A DNA stretch of 16,606 nucleotides from Candidatus Pelagibacter sp. (GTDB lineage Bacteria > Pseudomonadota > Alphaproteobacteria > Pelagibacterales > Pelagibacteraceae): contig JAOISU010000016.1 of the NCBI GenBank assembly GCA_028222445.1, positions 1-16,606 of the forward strand, given 5' to 3'. Below the pieces are notes generated by a model. That model had not been told where the DNA came from. It was given only the letters and a program-made list of their open reading frames with translations, and ran no database searches. The position numbers and the translations under genes were made by a program. Below, piece by piece: positions 1 through 7,024 of this stretch (positions are counted from its first letter, which is position 1; every line of letters starts with the position of its first letter).

Positions 1-123
1 TTTATAATTATTAGCTTGTTTAAATAATTTTTGATGTCCCATGTGAACTCCATCAAAATTTCCAATCAAAATGATTGAATTTTTATGGTTATTAGAGACA
101 TTAAAATTTTTATATAACTTCAT
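1..123 (-). CDS. ribF: RibF, bifunctional riboflavin kinase/FAD synthetase (N-terminal fragment)
   Basis: Only the first 41 codons are in the window; the gene runs off the left edge. RibF phosphorylates riboflavin to FMN and adenylylates FMN to FAD in the cytoplasm. What is visible is the start of the nucleotidyltransferase (FAD synthetase) half: a beta strand SIILIGNFDG followed by VHMGHQ, residues 16-31, which is the family's ATP-binding GNFDGVHxGH signature. The ATG at 121-123 (minus strand) lies 3 nt after the stop of the upstream HAD gene, so the two are very likely cotranscribed and perhaps translationally coupled. The motif is highly specific, so the name is secure although most of the protein is not seen. 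Confidence 0.93.
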   Translation of the reverse strand, partial: MKLYKNFNVSNNHKNSIILIGNFDGVHMGHQKLFKQANNYK

Positions 124-126
124 ATT

Positions 127-945
127 TTACCATTTTAATTCTGTTTGGATAAAGTTAACAATAACCTCATATTTCTTTGAAACCAAATCTATACCTTCTT
201 TTTTTATTTCATCTTTATGAATGCCATTTGTTATAATTAAAGAATCATAATTTAAAAGATTTGCACCTTTAATATCAGTATTTAAATTATCACCGATTGA
301 TAATGCTTTTTTTCCCTGATTGTTAATTGCTTGATTATATACCTCAGGAAATGGTTTTCCAAAATATATAACTTCACCACCTAATTTTTCAAAAACTAAT
401 GCTACTGAACCTGCACACAATTCTCTTTTGTGACCTCTATCTACAATCAAGTCAGGATTTGTGCATATCATTTTTTTATTAATCTGATCTTTAAATAGTT
501 CTTTATAAAAATTTAAATTGTCACCCTGATCTTCAAACAAACCTGTGCAAAGCAAATATTTGCTTTCCTCAATTTCTAATGTCTTATTTTCTTTAAAGTC
601 TAAAAATAAATCAAAATCTCTTAGTGGACCGACATGATAAAACTTATCTTCTAATAAATTTTTTTTTAAATAATTTAATGATGCTTCTCCAGATGAATAA
701 ACTTTTTCTCTTATTTCTTTATTCATACCCATTTTTTCTAAAAATGAATTTACCGTCTTATTGGGTCTTGGCGCATTAGTCAAAAGCACATAATCTTTTT
801 TTGATTTAGTAATTTGCTCTAACGTTTTAACTGCTTCCTTATGAAGGGTGATGCCATTATGTACTACACCCCATAAATCAATATAAAAGATATCATAATT
901 CTCAACAATTGACCTTAATCCCTCTTTATCTAAATTCTTAGCCAT
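127..945 (-). CDS. HAD superfamily subclass IIA protein (TIGR01459-like)
   Basis: A 272-residue cytoplasmic protein with the order of HAD motifs. Motif I is at residues 23-27 (DLWGV, followed by VHNG), motif II is the Thr in LLTNAPRP (T56), the motif III lysine is in GKPFPEVY and motif IV is SIGDNLNTDIKGAN near the C-terminus. The cap sits between motifs II and III, as in class IIA (NagD/pyridoxal phosphatase-like) proteins. The +2 residue of motif I, normally the acid/base Asp, is Trp. As far as I recall, the DxWGVxHxG form is characteristic of the TIGR01459 branch, whose substrate is not known. It is the first gene of a minus-strand unit with ribF 3 nt downstream, which hints at flavin or nucleotide-phosphate chemistry, but this is inference. 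No Shine-Dalgarno site is seen before the ATG. It is divergent from groES. Confidence 0.85.
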   Translation of the reverse strand: MAKNLDKEGLRSIVENYDIFYIDLWGVVHNGITLHKEAVKTLEQITKSKKDYVLLTNAPRPNKTVNSFLEKMGMNKEIREKVYSSGEASLNYLKKNLLEDKFYHVGPLRDFDLFLDFKENKTLEIEESKYLLCTGLFEDQGDNLNFYKELFKDQINKKMICTNPDLIVDRGHKRELCAGSVALVFEKLGGEVIYFGKPFPEVYNQAINNQGKKALSIGDNLNTDIKGANLLNYDSLIITNGIHKDEIKKEGIDLVSKKYEVIVNFIQTELKW

Positions 946-1015
946 AATGGGAGGTATAGCTTATTAAAATCACAATTTCTCTCGTTTTTTAACCCACATA
1001 TTTTTTTAACCAAAC

Positions 1016-1043
1016 CTTGAAATAGCTATCCTAATAGCTATAT
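1016..1043 (+). promoter_or_regulatory. Candidate heat-shock (RpoH-type) promoter of groESL
   Basis: CTTGAAA at 1016-1022 and CTATAT at 1038-1043 are separated by 18 nt counted from CTTG. This matches the alphaproteobacterial RpoH pattern (CTTG, 17-18 nt, CYTATnT) and would start transcription near 1050, just upstream of the groES ribosome binding site. No CIRCE element (TTAGCACTC-N9-GAGTGCTAA) is present. Assignment is by eye. Confidence 0.55.
1022..1041. repeat. Inverted/direct repeat ATAGCTAT-N4-ATAGCTAT upstream of groES
   Basis: ATAGCTAT occurs at 1022-1029 and again at 1034-1041, separated by CCTA. Each 8-mer is itself a palindrome, so the pair is both a direct repeat with a 12-nt period and an inverted repeat. 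It lies between and overlaps the proposed -35 and -10 of groESL. It could be an operator for an unknown regulator or simply AT-rich promoter sequence. Confidence 0.5.
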
Positions 1044-1056
1044 GAGTCGCACAATA

Positions 1057-1063
1057 AAAGGAG
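1057..1063 (+). promoter_or_regulatory. groES ribosome binding site; decides the start
   Basis: AAAGGAG lies 5 nt before the ATG at 1069. An in-frame ATG at 1042 would add nine residues, but it falls in the predicted promoter -10 region and has no ribosome binding site. The protein from 1069 begins [10 protein letters not shown], the normal GroES N-terminus. Confidence 0.85.
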
Positions 1064-1068
1064 AATTT

Positions 1069-1359
1069 ATGAAATTTAAACCGTTACATGATAGAGTTCT
1101 AATAGAAGTCTTAGACAGCAGTGAAAAAACTGCTGGAGGAATAATTATCCCTGATACAGCTCAAGAAAAGCCTCAAGAAGGTAAAGTGATTGCTGTTGGC
1201 GGTGGTGCAAAAACTGAAGATGGAAAATTAATTCCAATGGATGTGAAAGTTGGTGACAAAGTTCTTTTTGGCAAATGGTCAGGAACTGAAATCAAAATAG
1301 ATGGAAAAGAATACAGCATAATGAAAGAATCTGACATTATGGGTATTTCGGGAAAATAA
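1069..1359 (+). CDS. groES: GroES, 10 kDa co-chaperonin
   Basis: A 96-residue protein, the usual length for GroES. It forms the heptameric lid of the GroEL chamber in the cytoplasm. The N-terminal [13 protein letters not shown], the mobile-loop segment around [16 protein letters not shown] (about residues 20-35), the GKVIAVGGG turn and the [21 protein letters not shown] region are all typical. The start at 1069 is chosen over the in-frame ATG at 1042 because of the AAAGGAG site 5 nt upstream. It is followed after 24 nt by groEL, forming the classical groESL operon, and is preceded by a heat-shock-like promoter. Nothing appears abnormal in the protein. Confidence 0.98.
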   Translation: MKFKPLHDRVLIEVLDSSEKTAGGIIIPDTAQEKPQEGKVIAVGGGAKTEDGKLIPMDVKVGDKVLFGKWSGTEIKIDGKEYSIMKESDIMGISGK

Positions 1360-1366
1360 TTAAATT

Positions 1367-3039
<1,673 letters not shown>

Positions 3040-3062
3040 TACGGTTCCCCGACCAGAACACT

Positions 3063-3686
3063 CTAAAAACAAAAGTTAAACAAATTAGAAACCCTCAGAA
3101 AGAAATTTCTGGGGGTTTTTTTTATTTTAAGTATTTGTCTAAAGTTTTTTTTATCAGAGACAACTATAAAATCATCATAATGAATAGACTGAGGTGGATA
3201 ACCTTTTCCAGAAGGGTCAGTATCTCTATAGGGACCTATTCTAATATGACTTCCAGTATAATTGCCTTTCCATCCATCAAATGTGATGCCTTGATAATTC
3301 ATAATTAATACATCGTCCTTAAAAACTTTCATAAATCCATCATCTTCATCTGAATTTTTAATACCTATTTTATAAGTAGACCATTCACCTTTTGGGGTCG
3401 AGTTAAACTTTATTGATTTATACTTATTACAATAATCTGGCGGGACAGATACTTTATTATTTTTTAAAATTTCACACTTCCAAATTTTGAATTCATCATT
3501 TTCTCTTCTTTTTAAACCCATTGTTTCCCATTGAGTTGTTTTTTTTAAATAAATATTTTCAACTTTGAATTTATAATGATCTGTGTGATTCCAACTAACA
3601 CTTGCTCTTCCACCTGTATCACCTCCAATAGTTAATTTATCTCCCGCCCAATATAACTGTATGCCCATTAAGGGACTTTTTTTCAT
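3063..3686 (-). CDS. Polysaccharide-lyase-like protein, C-terminal part (separated by frameshift)
   Basis: This frame encodes the C-terminal ~200 residues of the protein whose N-terminus is read in the frame 3637-4143. The join is visible: the upstream frame reads NQFKHQFKKHEKK and this one continues KSPLMGIQLYWAGDKL, as expected for a lyase of the concanavalin-like fold (Q-x-H ... SPxxxL...). Later strands include GEWSTYKIGIK, GFMKVFKDDVLIMNY and the terminal IHYDDF strand. If the A7 run at 3677-3683 had six A's, the two frames would form one ~359-residue protein. The ATG at 3684-3686 is probably not a genuine start. After IHYDDFIVV the frame runs about 30 more residues through the groEL terminator hairpin to a TAG, so the true end may be a poorly conserved extension. 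The PF14099-like polysaccharide lyase assignment is from motif recognition only. Confidence 0.6.
   Translation of the reverse strand: MKKSPLMGIQLYWAGDKLTIGGDTGGRASVSWNHTDHYKFKVENIYLKKTTQWETMGLKRRENDEFKIWKCEILKNNKVSVPPDYCNKYKSIKFNSTPKGEWSTYKIGIKNSDEDDGFMKVFKDDVLIMNYQGITFDGWKGNYTGSHIRIGPYRDTDPSGKGYPPQSIHYDDFIVVSDKKNFRQILKIKKTPRNFFLRVSNLFNFCF
3089..3123 (+). terminator. Intrinsic terminator of groESL
   Basis: A 13-bp stem is formed by AAACCCTCAGAAA (3089-3101) and TTTCTGGGGGTTT (3106-3118) with one G-U pair. The loop is GAAA, a stable tetraloop, and it is followed by a T run to 3123. It lies 50 nt after the groEL stop. It also falls inside the 3' end of the convergent lyase-fragment reading frame, so it may slow transcription from that side as well. 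Confidence 0.93.
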
Positions 3687-4143
3687 GTTTTTTAAATTGA
3701 TGTTTAAACTGATTTACTAAAAGTCTATCATTTACATAAACAAAATTTTCAGGAAATCTCAATCTAAATCCATACCATATTTCCTTATTTAAGGTGCTTT
3801 TGGGTTTCGGTTCTAACTCTGCCCTTTCTGAATAAAATTTTCCAAAACAACATTTATTCCAACCATGTTCTACTGAAATTTCTAAAAATTTATTTCCATT
3901 TTCTTCTTGTTTTATTTTAAATGGTTTTCTGCCTGCTCCATAGTTACTAATTTGATATTTTTTCAGTTTTAACTTTCCAAATTTTTGATCTTCAAAATCA
4001 TCATAAAAATTCCAAGGAGACTTTGTCTTTTTATCTACATAATCTGGTACTGGTACTTTTTCCCAAGCAATTGAATATGATGTAAAAAGAGAAAACATCA
4101 AAACTAGAAAGATGTATAGAGATAGTTTTTTCATTAAAATCAT
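3637..4143 (-). CDS. Secreted polysaccharide-lyase-like protein, N-terminal part (frameshifted)
   Basis: This is the N-terminal half of a probable secreted polysaccharide lyase or lectin-like beta-sandwich protein (PF14099-like). The start at 4143 is chosen because AGGAGA (minus strand, 4153-4158) lies 9 nt upstream; 4134 and 4170 are alternatives. Residues 1-26 are a signal peptide with a long hydrophobic core ending SIA. The mature part carries a SERAEL segment (about residues 105-110), equivalent to the family's substrate-groove R-x-E-L, and then WYGFRLRFPENF and LLVNQFKHQF. After residue ~154 the frame leaves the family and stops, because a run of seven A's shifts it relative to the fragment at 3063-3686. 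It is likely exported and acts on glycans, but no activity is established. It is on the minus strand, convergent with groEL. A pseudogene, a sequencing error or slippage expression are all possible. Confidence 0.65.
   Translation of the reverse strand: MILMKKLSLYIFLVLMFSLFTSYSIAWEKVPVPDYVDKKTKSPWNFYDDFEDQKFGKLKLKKYQISNYGAGRKPFKIKQEENGNKFLEISVEHGWNKCCFGKFYSERAELEPKPKSTLNKEIWYGFRLRFPENFVYVNDRLLVNQFKHQFKKHEKKSLNGHTVILGGR
3677..3683 (-). other. A7 homopolymer at the lyase frameshift
   Basis: On the coding strand, GAAAAAAAGTCCC contains seven A's (plus-strand T7). Removing one A restores a continuous reading frame through both lyase fragments. Homopolymers of this length are sites of sequencing error, mutation and polymerase slippage. 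Confidence 0.75.
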
Positions 4144-4152
4144 TTTAACTGC

Positions 4153-4158
4153 TCTCCT
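4153..4158 (-). promoter_or_regulatory. Ribosome binding site for the lyase gene
   Basis: AGGAGA on the minus strand lies 9 nt before the ATG at 4143. It is one of the few clear Shine-Dalgarno sites in the window and suggests the gene was translated efficiently before or despite the frameshift. It abuts the start of repeat element A. Confidence 0.65.
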
Positions 4159-4163
4159 AAATG

Positions 4164-4347
4164 AAGTCATCTTTTGAATTGCTTTTGAAAATGACCTTTA
4201 GAGTAATGAACAAAGTAATGAACAATTTGAAAAATCTATGTAATTCAACAGTTATTCAATAAGTGAATGAGAATGTAATACCATTCCAATCAGTCTAGTT
4301 ACCTGGAAAAATTTAAACCCTCGAAATGAAAGTTTCGGGGGTTTTTT
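4164..4347 (+). repeat. Element A: ~180-nt non-coding repeat with terminal hairpin
   Basis: This fills the gap between the lyase and FkbM genes and aligns end to end with element B (5071-5243). Matching blocks include TTTTGAATTGCTTTTGAA (4172-4189) against TTTTGAGTTACTTTTGGA (5080-5097), and GTAATGAACAATTT (4215-4228) against GTGATGAATAATTT (5121-5134). GAATGTAAT at 4271-4279 matches 5180-5188 exactly. By hand, 4215-4286 is about 74% identical to 5121-5194 with one 2-nt gap. It contains a direct repeat TAATGAAC at 4204-4211 and 4216-4223. No reading frame of note is present. It ends in a plus-strand intrinsic terminator although no plus-strand gene precedes it. Confidence 0.8.
4315..4347 (+). 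terminator. Intrinsic terminator (plus-strand; possibly bidirectional)
   Basis: AAACCCTCGAAA (4315-4326) pairs with TTTCGGGGGTTT (4333-4344) across a 6-nt loop, followed by a T tract to 4347. The stem closely resembles that of groEL (AAACCCTC.../...GGGGGTTT). On the plus strand no gene precedes it. On the minus strand it directly follows the FkbM stop codon, but the T tract there is interrupted (TTTAAATTTTT), so it can serve FkbM less ideally. Confidence 0.88.
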
Positions 4348-5026
4348 ACTTTAAAATTGAAAATTGATATCTTTTCCAAATTCGCCTTGGTGTAATTGGC
4401 AATAAAAAAGTTTGTAATTTTTTAAAATTATAGTCTTTTGTAAACATCCAATCAGATTTTCTTACATCAAAACCCATGCCTGAAAAAGAGTATCCATTAT
4501 TTATTAATTTGGTTACAATTTTAATTTTTTGCCAAAAAGTTAAATGCAGATGTTCAAAAGAAATATTTTCAACTTTGAATCTTTTTAAATCTAATTGCAT
4601 TAACACAGAATAATCCATTCCCTCCATATCAATTGATAAATAATCAATTGTATCAATATTATTTTTATCAAAAAATTCTGATATCTTTAAACATTCAACA
4701 CTTTTTTTTTCAATTTTACCCTCTGGAAAGTGTTTTTTTACAAAAGATTTTGAATTTGAAAAAATTTGATAATTTGGAAAATCCTCTAAACAATAAAAAA
4801 AATCCATTATTTTTAAATCAATATCATCAGGAATAATTGCTAAATTGAAAATTTTAATATTTTTATTTTTTTCATAGAGTTTTTTTAAATTGTTTATGTG
4901 AATAGAATTTGCTTCTATTATAAACACTTTTTTTTGAATATTCTTTGAAATTATATAATTAGAAAATCCATCTTGAATGTTTGTGTCTAAGCTTGCTGAA
5001 CCAGAACCTATTTGTATTAAACACAT
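4346..5026 (-). CDS. FkbM-family methyltransferase
   Basis: A 226-residue protein of the FkbM/Methyltransf_21 type, SAM-dependent O-methyltransferases usually acting on sugars or small metabolites. The SAM-binding loop IGSGS is at residues 6-10, right at the N-terminus as the first Rossmann strand. The acidic end of strand 2 is in FIIEANS (E38), and the hallmark YLSIDMEGMDYSVL lies in the C-terminal half, followed by NISFEHLHL. No signal peptide or membrane segment is seen. The coding DNA is extremely AT-rich with many Lys, Asn and Ile codons. It sits alone on the minus strand between elements A and B, next to a broken secreted lyase, so this looks like a small accessory locus connected with surface glycans. 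The acceptor substrate cannot be told. Confidence 0.85.
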   Translation of the reverse strand: MCLIQIGSGSASLDTNIQDGFSNYIISKNIQKKVFIIEANSIHINNLKKLYEKNKNIKIFNLAIIPDDIDLKIMDFFYCLEDFPNYQIFSNSKSFVKKHFPEGKIEKKSVECLKISEFFDKNNIDTIDYLSIDMEGMDYSVLMQLDLKRFKVENISFEHLHLTFWQKIKIVTKLINNGYSFSGMGFDVRKSDWMFTKDYNFKKLQTFLLPITPRRIWKRYQFSILK

Positions 5027-5060
5027 AAAATTTTATATTATTCTACCACATTAAATATCT

Positions 5061-5066
5061 ATTATA
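5061..5066 (-). promoter_or_regulatory. Candidate -10 element for the FkbM gene
   Basis: The minus strand reads TATAAT here, a perfect -10 hexamer, 34 nt before the FkbM ATG. It lies just outside the left edge of element B. No good -35 is seen 17 nt upstream (TAACTC), so either an activator or a -35-weak promoter would be needed. Confidence 0.4.
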
Positions 5067-5070
5067 CATT

Positions 5071-5243
5071 AAGGTGATGTTTTGAGTTACTTTTGGATTC
5101 CTAACCAAAAATGATGAACTGTGATGAATAATTTAGAGAAAAGATAAGTAAATCAATAATTATTTAAATATATAATAAGAATGTAATCCCACTCTTTCTA
5201 AATAAATTTATAAAAGGACATCTTTTTAGGTGGCCTTTTTTTT
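5071..5243 (+). repeat. Element B: ~175-nt non-coding repeat with terminal hairpin
   Basis: This is the second copy of the element described at 4164-4347, located between the FkbM start and the small ORF at 5268. The order of conserved blocks is the same, and like copy A it carries a short direct repeat (TGATGAAC 5112-5119, TGATGAAT 5122-5129). AGAATGTAATCCCACTC at 5178-5194 is the counterpart of GAGAATGTAATACCATTC in copy A. A perfect 6-bp hairpin TTTTGG/CCAAAA (5091-5096, 5105-5110) is not kept in copy A. It ends in a plus-strand terminator with a different stem from that of copy A. Confidence 0.8.
5213..5243 (+). terminator. Intrinsic terminator at the end of element B
   Basis: AAAGGACATCT (5213-5223) pairs with AGGTGGCCTTT (5228-5238) over a TTTT loop with one mismatch and one G-U pair, then a run of eight T's (5236-5243). 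It reads on the plus strand, where no gene lies upstream, so the terminated transcript would be non-coding. Confidence 0.85.
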
Positions 5244-5253
5244 ATTAAACTGT

Positions 5254-5259
5254 TATAAG
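5254..5259 (+). promoter_or_regulatory. Candidate -10 of the small basic ORF
   Basis: TATAAG lies 8 nt before the ATG at 5268, so a transcript would begin at or next to the ATG (leaderless). It is directly after terminator B. The -35 region is unconvincing. Confidence 0.3.
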
Positions 5260-5267
5260 ATTAAGAC

Positions 5268-5381
5268 ATGTCAAAAAGATACAGCGGAAAATCATTTAAA
5301 GATTCAAGTACTGCTAAAAAGCCAAAATTAAGTCTGAAAGAAAAAAGAAAAAAGAGAAAAGAGAAATCTAAAAAGTCCTAG
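5268..5381 (+). CDS. Small Lys/Arg-rich protein (37 aa), hypothetical
   Basis: The ATG at 5268 opens a 37-codon frame, MSKRYSGKSFKDSSTAKKP and onward, ending in a run of KRKK/KEK repeats and a TAG. Seventeen of 37 residues are Lys or Arg. No domain is recognised and the product would be disordered and nucleic-acid-binding in character. It converges on the DEAD-box helicase, and the two stop codons share CTAG (5378-5381). In favour of a real gene are the intergenic position after a terminator, the -10-like TATAAG 8 nt upstream and the varied N-terminal half. Against it are the lack of a Shine-Dalgarno site and the poly-A-rich sequence, which produces Lys codons by chance. I do not know a function. 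Confidence 0.45.
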   Translation: MSKRYSGKSFKDSSTAKKPKLSLKEKRKKRKEKSKKS

Positions 5382-7024
5382 ACTTTATTTCTTTTTTGAC
5401 TGTGTTTTTTGAAGGTGAAGCTTTTAGGTCTATCACTTCTGCTTTTAAACTTCTTTTTTCCTTTAAAAGTAAAGTCTTTCTTTTCAGTGCTTGATCCTAA
5501 ACTTTCAGATGGTTTTTTTCCAAAATATTTTGGGTTATTTGTAAAACCAGATGGTTTTGACTTGTCACCAAAACTAGATTTTCCTTTGTAACCGAAACTT
5601 TTTTTCTCTCCATCTCTTGATGATCTATCAGGTCTTCCGTAACCAGATGGTTTTGACTTGTCACCAAAACTAGATTTTCCTTTGTAACCAAAACTTTTTT
5701 TCTCTCCATCTCTTGATGATCTATCAGGTCTTCCATAACCAGATGGTTTTGACTTGTCACCAAAACTAGATTTTCCTTTGTAACCAAAACTTTTTTTCTC
5801 TCCATCTCTTGATGATCTATCAGGTCTTCCTTTGCTAAAAGATTTTTTTTCATCTCTAAATTTTCTTTTTTTATTGTAAGGAGCTTTTCCTCTTTTTTTT
5901 CCTCTTGAGTCTCCTCTTACACCACGTGGTGCAGGTTTAAAATTTGGATCAATTAATTTACTAATTTCATTCCACATCGATCTATCATCAGGTGTTAAAA
6001 AAGTTAAAGCAGAACCTTCTGTTCCAGCTCTAGCAGTTCTTCCAATTCTGTGAACGTAATCTTCTGGAACTTGTGGAAGATCAAAATTAATAACGTGCTG
6101 GATTAAAGGAATATCCAGTCCTCTTGCAGCAACATCCGTTGCTATTAATATTCTTTTAAGACCTTTTCTAAATGAATTAATTACACGGTCTCTTTTACTT
6201 TGACGAAGATCTCCATGAATAGCATCAGCTGAATGACCCTCTTCTTTAAGACGCTTAACCATTTTATCAGCACCTCTTTTAGTTTTAACAAAAACTAATA
6301 TTGATCCTTTTCTTGCTATAAATTGGTCTACTAGTTGATCGTATTTATTTTCTTTAAAAACCTGAAGAGTTTCTTGTTTAATTTTTGCGATCGGTACTGA
6401 TGTTGACCCTGTTGAAATTCTTTGAGGCTTATTTAGATATCTTTCAGAAATTCTAACAATATTCTGAGGTAGTGTTGCAGAAAATAATAAAGTTTGATGA
6501 TCTTTTGGAACAAATTTTAAAATTAATTCTATTTGAGGGGTAAAACCCATATCTAACATTCTATCAGTTTCATCCAATACTAGATATTTGGTAGCTGATA
6601 AATTTAAGCTTTTTCTTTTTAAGTGGTCATTAATTCTTCCAGGAGTTCCAACTATTATTCTTGATCTATTACCTAGTTGTCTAAGTTGTTTTTGCATTGC
6701 CTCTCCACCAATAAGTAAAGCAGTTTTAATATTAATTTTATCACTAATAATACTTTTTATTGCAGCCATTACTTGAGTTGCAAGCTCTCTAGTTGGACAC
6801 ATAACTAATGCAAATGCATTTTTATCTAATATTAATTTATTTATTAGAGGAATACTGAATGCCAATGTTTTTCCAGTTCCTGTTTGAGCTGTTCCTAAAA
6901 TATCTTTTCCCTCTAAAGCAACAGGAATTGCCATTGCCTGAATTGGAGTTGGTTTCGTAAACTTCATTTTTTCCAATGAATTCTTTAACGAATCTTCTAT
7001 TTTTAATAATTTAAAATTTTCCAT
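5378..7024 (-). CDS. rhlE: RhlE-like DEAD-box ATP-dependent RNA helicase
   Basis: A 548-residue cytoplasmic RNA helicase with all core motifs in order: Q motif (TPIQ, 26-29), Walker A AQTGTGKT (46-53), PTRELA (77-82), TPGR (127-130), motif II DETD (151-154, a variant of DEAD), SAT in LLFSATLP, ATDVAARGLDI and HRIGRTARAG. The core ends near residue 360 and is followed by a ~180-residue basic, Gly/Ser/Lys-rich tail that probably binds RNA. Within the tail, residues ~399-493 are three tandem 32-residue repeats (GRPDRSSRDGEKKSFGYKG...). Such helicases help ribosome assembly, cold-shock RNA unwinding or mRNA decay. The RhlE name is by core similarity; other subgroups are possible. The gene is divergent from typA across 195 nt, with a TATAAA (minus strand, 7086-7091) giving a possible ~55-nt leader. 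Confidence 0.92.
   Translation of the reverse strand: MENFKLLKIEDSLKNSLEKMKFTKPTPIQAMAIPVALEGKDILGTAQTGTGKTLAFSIPLINKLILDKNAFALVMCPTRELATQVMAAIKSIISDKINIKTALLIGGEAMQKQLRQLGNRSRIIVGTPGRINDHLKRKSLNLSATKYLVLDETDRMLDMGFTPQIELILKFVPKDHQTLLFSATLPQNIVRISERYLNKPQRISTGSTSVPIAKIKQETLQVFKENKYDQLVDQFIARKGSILVFVKTKRGADKMVKRLKEEGHSADAIHGDLRQSKRDRVINSFRKGLKRILIATDVAARGLDIPLIQHVINFDLPQVPEDYVHRIGRTARAGTEGSALTFLTPDDRSMWNEISKLIDPNFKPAPRGVRGDSRGKKRGKAPYNKKRKFRDEKKSFSKGRPDRSSRDGEKKSFGYKGKSSFGDKSKPSGYGRPDRSSRDGEKKSFGYKGKSSFGDKSKPSGYGRPDRSSRDGEKKSFGYKGKSSFGDKSKPSGFTNNPKYFGKKPSESLGSSTEKKDFTFKGKKKFKSRSDRPKSFTFKKHSQKRNKV
5545..5830. repeat. Three tandem 96-nt repeats in the helicase tail
   Basis: Units start at about 5547, 5643 and 5739 with exact 96-nt spacing. 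Units 1 and 2 differ at only two visible positions, and unit 3 is nearly identical to unit 2 until it diverges at 5831. The period is a multiple of three, so all frames stay open, which explains a long spurious reading frame in another phase (5497-5853). The near-identity at DNA level points to recent duplication or ongoing homogenisation. Confidence 0.95.

Noticed and set aside
1042..1068. In-frame upstream ATG giving a longer GroES (MSRTIKGEF...)
   Set aside because: It lies in the predicted -10 region, has no ribosome binding site and adds residues foreign to GroES. The ATG at 1069 has AAAGGAG 5 nt upstream.
4164..5243. tRNA gene or tRNA fragment as the integration target in elements A and B
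   Set aside because: I could not fold a cloverleaf, and no T-loop GTTCRA motif with a CCA end is present in either element.
5545..5830. CRISPR-like regular repeats
   Set aside because: The units are contiguous with no unique spacers and lie in frame within a helicase gene.
5497..5853. 118-codon minus-strand frame with a repeated LIDHQEMERKK pattern
   Set aside because: It is the helicase tail read in another phase. The 96-nt repeat is a multiple of three, so all phases stay open.
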